DNA from: an uncultured Collinsella sp.
Lineage (GTDB): Bacteria; Actinomycetota; Coriobacteriia; Coriobacteriales; Coriobacteriaceae
Length of the DNA stretch: 10,224 nt
Direction of reading: 5' to 3'
NCBI GenBank assembly: GCA_900549195.1
Contig: URNK01000052.1
Location: 1-10,224 of the forward strand
Part shown: piece after piece, positions 5,488-10,224 of the stretch
Position numbering within the stretch: position 1 is the stretch's first letter
Layout of the letters: the number at the start of each line of letters is the position of its first letter
Made by a program: the position numbers and the translations under genes
Notes under the pieces: model-generated
What the model was told of the DNA's origin: nothing
The model's database searches: none
Seen by the model: only the letters and a program-made list of their open reading frames with translations

Positions 5488-5955
5488 GTGGATACCCTTC
5501 CCATCACCACACCACGCCAAGCTGGCATCTACGTGCGCCAGGCACGCGAGACTCAGGGTCTCACCCGTGCCACCCTCGCCAAAAAGGCCGGTGTTTCGGA
5601 GCGCCTGCTTGCATCGCTCGAGCTAGGAGACGCCACCGGCATTCGACTCGACAAGCTGCTGGCGATTTTCGACGCTCTTGAACTGGCGCTCGCAGCACAA
5701 GGGGATATAAGCGAAACGAAAAATGAGCACCCAGTCGACGCCCCGCATGCTGATCAACCTTGCAGCACCTCCAGACGCCATCACGCTCAACGTCTTCATC
5801 ATCGCAACCGTCGCAGCACAACCATTCCGGCTCTTGCAGATACCCCCCTTACGTCCGAGCTCTACGACAGGGCCTTCGCCGATTTCGCCATGTCCAATCT
5901 CGGAGTCTCGATTGCCGCAAACGCATCTAGCCAAACCATGCCCGAAGGGAAATAG
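5488..5955 (+). CDS. HipB-like XRE-family DNA-binding protein (antitoxin-like)
   Basis: Residues about 10-70 form a helix-turn-helix of the XRE/Cro type: QAGIYVRQARETQGLTR at 11-27, then TLAKKAGVSERLLASLELG at 29-47 covering the two recognition helices, then a leucine-rich helix (LDKLLAIFDALELAL, 54-68) typical of HipB dimers. Start is a GTG at 5488 behind AGGAG with 6 nt spacing. At 155 residues it is longer than E. coli HipB (88). The extra part is a His/Arg-rich linker (87-109) and a C-terminal piece with SELYDRAFADFAMSNLGVSIA (123-143). The linker looks out of frame: third-position GC is about 48% (20 of 42 codons) against about 70% (31 of 44) in the +1 frame, and A5 and C6 runs bound it. 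It ends 3 nt before the kinase gene. Expected role: neutralise HipA and repress the operon. Confidence 0.82.
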   Translation: MDTLPITTPRQAGIYVRQARETQGLTRATLAKKAGVSERLLASLELGDATGIRLDKLLAIFDALELALAAQGDISETKNEHPVDAPHADQPCSTSRRHHAQRLHHRNRRSTTIPALADTPLTSELYDRAFADFAMSNLGVSIAANASSQTMPEGK

Positions 5956-5958
5956 CCA

Positions 5959-7263
5959 ATGGCCAGAACATCACTTCGGACCATTATTTGCGGCGTGCCT
6001 GCTGGAACGCTCGCGCAAGATGAGAACGGTCTTATCAGCTTTACCTACGATCATGACTATGACGGGCCAGCCCTATCGACCAACATACCCGTATCGAATC
6101 GCACATACGGACAACAGGTCATGAATCCGTACCTGTTTGGCCTTCTACCCGACAGCGAGGACCAACGAAAAGCGATTGCCGCCGAATTCGACGTTAGGCC
6201 CAACAATCCCGTTGCGTTGCTCAGCCATATCGGACTCGACTGTCCGGGCGGAGTGCAGTTTTGTGCCGAAGAAGATGCCGACGCCGTCCTGCATCGCGCT
6301 GGCGAATACCGCCCTATAGACGACCACGAAATTGCTCTTCGTCTCAAGTCGATCAGAGATGACCGCGATGCATCGTGGATGGGTCTAGATGAAAGTTGGT
6401 CACTTGGAGGCAACCAGGGCAAGTTCGCGCTCGCGTTCATAAACGACCGCTGGTGCGAATGCATGGGCTCCTCGCCCACGACGCATATTTTCAAAAATGG
6501 CGTTATCGGATTTAAACTCGAGGCTCTCAATGAGTTTGTCTGCATGAAAAGCGCCCAGCGCGCCGGCATCGCAACGGCAAACGTCGAATATCGTATGTTT
6601 GAGGACGAACCCGCCCTCATTGTTGAGCGCTATGACCGCATGAAAGTCAAAGACGGGACAATCAGGCGTCTACATCAAGAAGACCTCTGTCAGGCACTTG
6701 GGGTGATGCCCGCCCAAAAGTACACGGCAGACGGCGGCCCGACCACACGCGACATTCAAGAGCTCCTCGTAAATACGAGCCACCATCAACTTAACCTGTA
6801 TCTGTTTACGCAGATACTGTTCTTCAACGCCATTATCGGCGCACCGGATGCGCACGCGAAAAACTATTCCCTGCTCCTTGGAAACGACGGCACAGCCATG
6901 ATGGCTCGAATGTACGATGTCGCGTCGGGTTTGGCGTATGAGCGCATGCGCCGCCGGGCGCGCCTCGCCATGAGCGTTGGCGGCGAAAATCGTGTGGGGC
7001 GAATCGGTCCAGGCGCTATCCGTCGATACCACGGCATGGGCGATCCCGCGCTGGAGGCGGCGCTTACCGATGCCGGGCTATCCGAGAAGTTTTGCTTTGC
7101 GACCATGATGGACCTCGCCTACGAGGTACCCATTTGCATGGAAGAGGTCATGGACGAATACGCCGACCTGCCCGGCATGGCGGACCTGCGCGAGCATATG
7201 CTCGGCCCCGTCCGCGAAAACTGCCAGCGCACCCTCGACCTCATCAGGGCAGAAATGGACTAG
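5959..7263 (+). CDS. HipA-family serine/threonine kinase (toxin-like)
   Basis: 434 residues, close to E. coli HipA (440). The N-terminal HipA_N/Couple_hipA region spans about 5-105 (GTLAQDENGLISFTYD at 16-31, PYLFGLLPDSE at 57-67). The HipA_C kinase fold spans about 145-390. Functional residues align with E. coli HipA: S148 in SLGGNQGK (phospho-loop S150), K179 in THIFK (K181), D297 and N302 in GAPDAHAKNYS (D309, N314), and D320 in MYDVASGL (D332). QEDLCQALGV and KYTADGGP are also conserved. E. coli HipA phosphorylates glutamyl-tRNA synthetase and stops growth; the target here is unknown. The ATG at 5959 has AAGGGA (5945-5950) upstream and lies 3 nt after the regulator gene. GC is patchy: 6481-6540 has 23 G/C of 60, against 39 of 60 at 1081-1140 in cysS, which hints at acquisition. 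Confidence 0.92.
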   Translation: MARTSLRTIICGVPAGTLAQDENGLISFTYDHDYDGPALSTNIPVSNRTYGQQVMNPYLFGLLPDSEDQRKAIAAEFDVRPNNPVALLSHIGLDCPGGVQFCAEEDADAVLHRAGEYRPIDDHEIALRLKSIRDDRDASWMGLDESWSLGGNQGKFALAFINDRWCECMGSSPTTHIFKNGVIGFKLEALNEFVCMKSAQRAGIATANVEYRMFEDEPALIVERYDRMKVKDGTIRRLHQEDLCQALGVMPAQKYTADGGPTTRDIQELLVNTSHHQLNLYLFTQILFFNAIIGAPDAHAKNYSLLLGNDGTAMMARMYDVASGLAYERMRRRARLAMSVGGENRVGRIGPGAIRRYHGMGDPALEAALTDAGLSEKFCFATMMDLAYEVPICMEEVMDEYADLPGMADLREHMLGPVRENCQRTLDLIRAEMD

Positions 7264-7290
7264 GTGACCGTAATTTCGCAATTATCAAAC

Positions 7291-7333
7291 AAAAGAGGGG
7301 GGGCACCCGTCGCAAACGCTCGAATGCCCCTCT
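7291..7333 (-). terminator. Intrinsic terminator of pepD
   Basis: On the minus strand AGAGGGG (7333-7327) pairs with CCCCTCT (7300-7294), with CA/TG and a bulge of three C continuing the stem, then TTTGTTTG. The hairpin reads both ways but only the minus direction has a U tract. It lies between convergent pepD and hipA; I see no separate hipA terminator. Confidence 0.65.
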
Positions 7334-7352
7334 CGTAATGTCATTTGCAATC

Positions 7353-7383
7353 CGCTAGCACGTGACTCGGACTGCTGCTAGCG
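7353..7383. repeat. Perfect 8-bp inverted repeat just after pepD
   Basis: CGCTAGCA (7353-7360) and TGCTAGCG (7376-7383) flank a 15-nt loop, starting 6 nt after the pepD stop. No T tract follows, so it is not a usual terminator. It may protect the pepD mRNA 3' end or be chance. Confidence 0.55.
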
Positions 7384-7389
7384 CAACCT

Positions 7390-8847
7390 TTACGCGGCAA
7401 GGCGCTTGAGGACGTCGATGAGCAGCTCGTAGAAGCGCTCGGCAGAAGCGAGCTCCATGCTCTCGTCCGGGGTGTGGACATCGGAGAGCGTCGGACCCAC
7501 GGCGATGGCGTCCAGGCCGTGCAGGGCCTCGGCAAACAGGCCGCACTCAAGGCCGGCGTGAATGGACTCGATGCGCAGCTCGGAGCCAAAGAGCTCTCGA
7601 TAGCTCTCGACAAAGACTTCGCGGACCGGCGAATGCTCGGCATAGCTCCAGCCGGGATACTCAAACTCAAACTTGGCGTCGAAGCCCAGGACATCGGCCA
7701 GCGTCTGCAGACGGTCCTTGAACTCGTTCTGCAGCGAGGTGATCGAGGAGCGCGGGGACAGCATGATCTTGACCTCGTCGTCAGAAGTGGCAACCACACC
7801 GATGTTGGAGGAAACCTCGACGGAGCCGTCGGTGGCGACGTTGCGGCGAATCACGCCGTTGGGGGCAAGACGCAGGGCGCGGATGAGGGCAAGCGCGGAC
7901 TTCTGGTCCATGGCCTCGACCTCGGCGTCGTCGGCAATCTCGACGGTGCAGGTAAAGCCGGGGTCGAAGACCTCGAGCTCGGCAGTAACGTCGGCGATGA
8001 TGCCCTTTGCGATCTGGGCCGCGGCCTCGGCGGCAGCGTGGTCGGCGTAGACCAGAACAGCCTTGCACTCACGGTTGATGGCGTTGTCCTTGGTGCCGCC
8101 GTTAAAGCTAACGATGGCGGGCTCGCCAGCGACCATCAGGCGGTCGATGATGCGGGCCATGATGAGGTTGCCGTTGCCGCGCTCCAGGTTGATATCGCTG
8201 CCGGAGTGGCCGCCCAGCAGGCCGGAGATGTCGAGCGTGAGGGTGCTACCGGTCTTGTGCTCGCGCGCGATCGGGCAGGTGTAGGTAACGACGACACCGC
8301 CGGCGCAGCTGACGGTAGCAACGCCCTCTTCCTCGGAGTCAAGGTTAATCATGGTGCGGGCGCTAATCTGGGACTTGTCGAGCGTCTCGGCGCCGACCAG
8401 GCCAGTCTCCTCGTCGGTGGTGAATACGCACTCGAGGGCGGGGTGAACGATCGAATCGTCATCGAGAACAGTGAGCATCAGAGCGACGGCAATACCGTTG
8501 TCGGCGCCCAGAGTGGTGCCGTTAGCGGTGAGGACGCCGTCCTTGACGACCAGGTCGATACCATCAGTCGTAAAGTCGTGCTCAACGGAGCCCAACTTGT
8601 CGCACACCATATCGATGTGGCCCTGCAGCATTACGGTCGGGGCATTCTCGGCGCCGGCAGATGCGGGCTTGCGAATGATGACGTTGTAGACCTCGTCCTG
8701 ATACACATCGAGACCGCGCTCCTTGGCAAACGCGACCAGGAAATCGCTGATGCCTTTCTCGTTGCCAGACCCACGGGGGATCGCGCTGACCTCCTCAAAG
8801 AAATGGAACAGCTGGGCGGGCTCGTAGCCGGTAATCTTGTAGTCCAT
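7390..8847 (-). CDS. pepD: Aminoacyl-histidine dipeptidase (beta-Ala-His dipeptidase), peptidase family M20
   Basis: Cytoplasmic Zn2+ dipeptidase with broad Xaa-His and dipeptide specificity, releasing amino acids from peptides. The product is 485 residues, the same length as E. coli PepD. Metal and catalytic residues are all present: H77 and D79 in LQGHIDMV, D116 in TLGADNGIAVA, E146/E147 in TTDEETGLVGA, D170 in NLDSEEEG, and H458 in VHTPDESM. The insert between about 190 and 380 is the lid/dimerisation domain. The ATG at 8847 follows AAGGAGG by 4 nt; the frame stays open to 8952 but lacks a ribosome site and family similarity there. Monocistronic by the look of terminators on both sides. 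Related M20 deacylases differ in the lid, so exact substrate is inferred. Confidence 0.94.
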   Translation of the reverse strand: MDYKITGYEPAQLFHFFEEVSAIPRGSGNEKGISDFLVAFAKERGLDVYQDEVYNVIIRKPASAGAENAPTVMLQGHIDMVCDKLGSVEHDFTTDGIDLVVKDGVLTANGTTLGADNGIAVALMLTVLDDDSIVHPALECVFTTDEETGLVGAETLDKSQISARTMINLDSEEEGVATVSCAGGVVVTYTCPIAREHKTGSTLTLDISGLLGGHSGSDINLERGNGNLIMARIIDRLMVAGEPAIVSFNGGTKDNAINRECKAVLVYADHAAAEAAAQIAKGIIADVTAELEVFDPGFTCTVEIADDAEVEAMDQKSALALIRALRLAPNGVIRRNVATDGSVEVSSNIGVVATSDDEVKIMLSPRSSITSLQNEFKDRLQTLADVLGFDAKFEFEYPGWSYAEHSPVREVFVESYRELFGSELRIESIHAGLECGLFAEALHGLDAIAVGPTLSDVHTPDESMELASAERFYELLIDVLKRLAA

Positions 8848-8891
8848 GGTGCCTCCTTGGCGCAACTGGTTAGACAGTAAGACGTGCGACT

Positions 8892-8920
8892 TGTATATTC
8901 CCAGACTTTGCGTGCATAAA
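8892..8920 (-). promoter_or_regulatory. Possible pepD promoter
   Basis: On the minus strand TATACA (8897-8892, 4 of 6 consensus) is 17 bp downstream of TTTATG (8920-8915, 3 of 6). It would start transcription near 8885 and give a leader of about 38 nt. Weak match; listed because pepD lies downstream of a clpC terminator and needs a promoter. Confidence 0.35.
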
Positions 8921-8956
8921 CCAGTCGAAAACGCCGAGCGCCCTCGCATCATCGGC

Positions 8957-8984
8957 TAACGGTGGACCGTATAGCGTAACGGTC
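8957..8984. repeat. Cluster of ACGGT half-sites upstream of pepD
   Basis: TAACGGT occurs at 8957-8963 and again at 8977-8983, exactly 20 bp apart, with an inverted ACCGT at 8966-8970 between them. This gives ACGGT-GG-ACCGT and GACCGT-N8-ACGGTC dyads. It lies about 40-70 bp upstream of the proposed pepD -35. It looks like a regulator site but matches neither the CtsR nor the HspR operator as I recall them. Confidence 0.4.
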
Positions 8985-9004
8985 ACAACTTCCGCAGCTC
9001 TACA

Positions 9005-9036
9005 AATCGAGGCGCCCTTTCCGGAGCGCCTCGATT
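9005..9036 (-). terminator. Probable terminator of clpC
   Basis: AATCGAGGCGC (9005-9015) and GCGCCTCGATT (9026-9036) form a perfect 11-bp stem with a 10-nt loop, 25 bp after the clpC stop. The following minus-strand sequence (TGTAGAG) is poor in T, so termination may be partial or Rho-assisted. Confidence 0.6.
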
Positions 9037-9061
9037 GCGAGTATCAAATTGTCGCCACGCC

Positions 9062-10224
9062 CTACAGCGCGCCGGAACCGGCTTGCATCATGCCGCCGGG
9101 GCCCGAGGTCACGCCGCCGCTCACGGGCGCGGCGTTGCCGGTGTGCGGTGCCGCCGGGGCGGTATCGCCACCGAGCGTGCCCACCGGACGCGGTGCCGGG
9201 ATCTCGCCCGTGCCGTGGCTAAAGACAAACTTGCCATCGGCCACGTCGCACAGGACGGTATCGCCCTCGCCCCACTCGCCAGCCAGCAGTTCCTCGGACA
9301 GCGGATCCTCGATGAGCTTTTGGATAGCACGGCGCAGCGGACGCGCGCCGTTGGTGAGGTCGGTGCCCTCGGCCACGATCTTGTCATAGGCCGCATCGGT
9401 GAGCTTGATGTTCATGCCGTTGGCAATCAGGCGCTGACGCAGGTCGTCCACCAGCAGGTGCGCGATCTTGGTCAGGTTCTCGCCCGAGAGCTTCTGGAAC
9501 ACCACAATGTCGTCGATACGGTTGAGCAGCTCGGGGCGGAACAGGCGCTTGAGCTCGCCCATCGCACGGCCCTTGATCTCACTCGAGGTGAGGCCCTGCT
9601 CGCCGGTGGTGCCAAAGCCAACGCTCGCATCCTGCGCGATCTCGCGGGCGCCCACGTTGGACGTCATGATGATCACGGTATTGCGGAAGTCGACCGTCTT
9701 GCCCTGGCTATCAGTCAGGCGACCCTCCTCCAGCACCTGCAACAAAATGTTGAAGATGTCGGGGTGCGCCTTCTCGATCTCGTCGAACAGCACGACCGAG
9801 TACGGGTGACGACGAACGGCCTTGGTAAGCTGACCGCCCTCGTCGTGGCCCACGTAACCCGGAGGGCTACCGATAAGCTTGGAGACCTCGAACTCGCTGC
9901 CGAACTCCGACATGTCGAAGCTGATGAGCGCGTCCTTACTGCCAAAGAGGTACTCGGCGAGCGTCTTGGCGAGCTCGGTCTTGCCTGTGCCGGTGGGACC
10001 AAGGAAGATAAAGCTACCACCGGGACGACGCGGGTCCTTGAGCGGCGAGCGGCTGCGGCGCACGGCCTTGGCGACGGCCTCGACGGCCTCGTCCTGACCG
10101 ATGATGCGCGTCTTGAGCACGCTTTCGGCCTGCAGCAGGCGGCGGCTCTCGCTCTCGGTGAGCGAGGACACCGGCACGCCAGAGGTCACGGACACGATGT
10201 CGGCAATCTGACTCACGTCGATGG
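9062..10224 (-). CDS. clpC: ATP-dependent Clp protease ATPase subunit ClpC, C-terminal part (runs off the right edge)
   Basis: Hsp100 unfoldase that feeds substrates to ClpP. Only the linker and second AAA+ module are visible. These include IADIVSVTSGVPVSSL, then RIIGQDEAVEAV, Walker A GPTGTGKTE (9976-10000 region), FDMSEF, pore-loop context GSPPGYVGHDEGG, Walker B VVLFDEIEKAHPD, sensor 1 IIMTSNVGA, the arginine finger in RPELLNRIDD and sensor 2 NGARPLRR. The frame stays open to the window edge. The GTG at 10214-10216 is therefore an internal codon, not a start; the gene should extend about 450 residues farther. After the C-terminal subdomain comes a tail of roughly 45 residues rich in Pro, Ala and Gly (ends SGPGGMMQAGSGAL). 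ClpB is less likely, because LKDPRRPGGSFIFLGPTG is ClpC-like, but the distinguishing middle domain is outside the window. Confidence 0.9.
   Translation of the reverse strand, partial: IDVSQIADIVSVTSGVPVSSLTESESRRLLQAESVLKTRIIGQDEAVEAVAKAVRRSRSPLKDPRRPGGSFIFLGPTGTGKTELAKTLAEYLFGSKDALISFDMSEFGSEFEVSKLIGSPPGYVGHDEGGQLTKAVRRHPYSVVLFDEIEKAHPDIFNILLQVLEEGRLTDSQGKTVDFRNTVIIMTSNVGAREIAQDASVGFGTTGEQGLTSSEIKGRAMGELKRLFRPELLNRIDDIVVFQKLSGENLTKIAHLLVDDLRQRLIANGMNIKLTDAAYDKIVAEGTDLTNGARPLRRAIQKLIEDPLSEELLAGEWGEGDTVLCDVADGKFVFSHGTGEIPAPRPVGTLGGDTAPAAPHTGNAAPVSGGVTSGPGGMMQAGSGAL

Noticed and set aside
7474..8880. A 468-codon open frame on the plus strand opposite pepD.
   Set aside because: Antisense shadow of pepD, low-complexity Gly/Val/Asp-rich translation without domains; pepD has every metal ligand.
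8848..8952. N-terminal extension of PepD from an upstream ATG.
   Set aside because: The ATG at 8847 has a near-perfect AAGGAGG and gives exactly the family length; the extension has no similarity and overlaps the likely promoter.
10214..10216. GTG as the start codon of a short AAA+ protein.
   Set aside because: The frame continues to the window edge and the visible part starts mid-linker of a ClpC protein, so it is an internal valine.
1..10224. tRNA or rRNA genes, CRISPR arrays, insertion sequences, integrases or attachment sites.
   Set aside because: I looked for cloverleaf arms, evenly spaced direct repeats and transposase motifs and saw none. The regular 27-bp repeats at 5405-5472 are only three copies of a dyad and fit operators, not CRISPR.

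Overview
The window reads as chromosomal DNA of a high-GC Gram-positive bacterium. The gene content, the basic low-complexity N-terminus on RlmB and the Gly/Pro/Ala-rich tail on ClpC suggest a Coriobacteriia relative such as Collinsella. That placement is an inference from general character and was not tested by any search.

Left block (1-4441, all minus strand, transcribed right to left): disA (c-di-AMP synthase), ispD, ispF (two MEP-pathway steps), cysS (cysteinyl-tRNA synthetase) and, off the left edge, rlmB (23S rRNA 2'-O-methyltransferase). disA/ispD overlap by 1 nt, ispD/ispF by 11 nt, and cysS starts 3 nt after ispF, so these four look translationally coupled. Between cysS and rlmB the DNA is not coding. 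It encodes a long hairpin of about 105 nt (582-686). Every non-Watson-Crick opposition in it is G·U, G·A or G·G on the transcribed strand, including three tandem G·A motifs. This is the strongest candidate here for an undescribed structured RNA.

Middle block (4442-7263, plus strand): a promoter, a yybP-ykoY-type Mn2+ riboswitch and an intrinsic terminator whose 5' arm contains the 3' strand of aptamer helix P1. These control mntP, a manganese exporter. Next comes a two-gene HipB/HipA-type module, a DNA-binding antitoxin-like protein followed by a Ser/Thr kinase with all key residues present. Three TGCA-N6-TGCA dyads spaced exactly 27 bp apart precede it, one of them inside the mntP terminator hairpin and two over the module's own promoter. 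The module is patchily lower in GC than its neighbours. The HipB-like gene has an odd linker bounded by an A5 and a C6 homopolymer, which suggests a compensated double frameshift.

Right block (7264-10224, minus strand): pepD (M20-family aminoacyl-histidine dipeptidase), convergent with hipA and separated from it by a pepD terminator, then the C-terminal part of clpC with its own terminator. From memory of Bacillus, clpC, disA, ispD, ispF, cysS and rlmB belong to one conserved chromosomal neighbourhood. Here clpC and disA are on the same strand but separated by pepD, the hip module and mntP.
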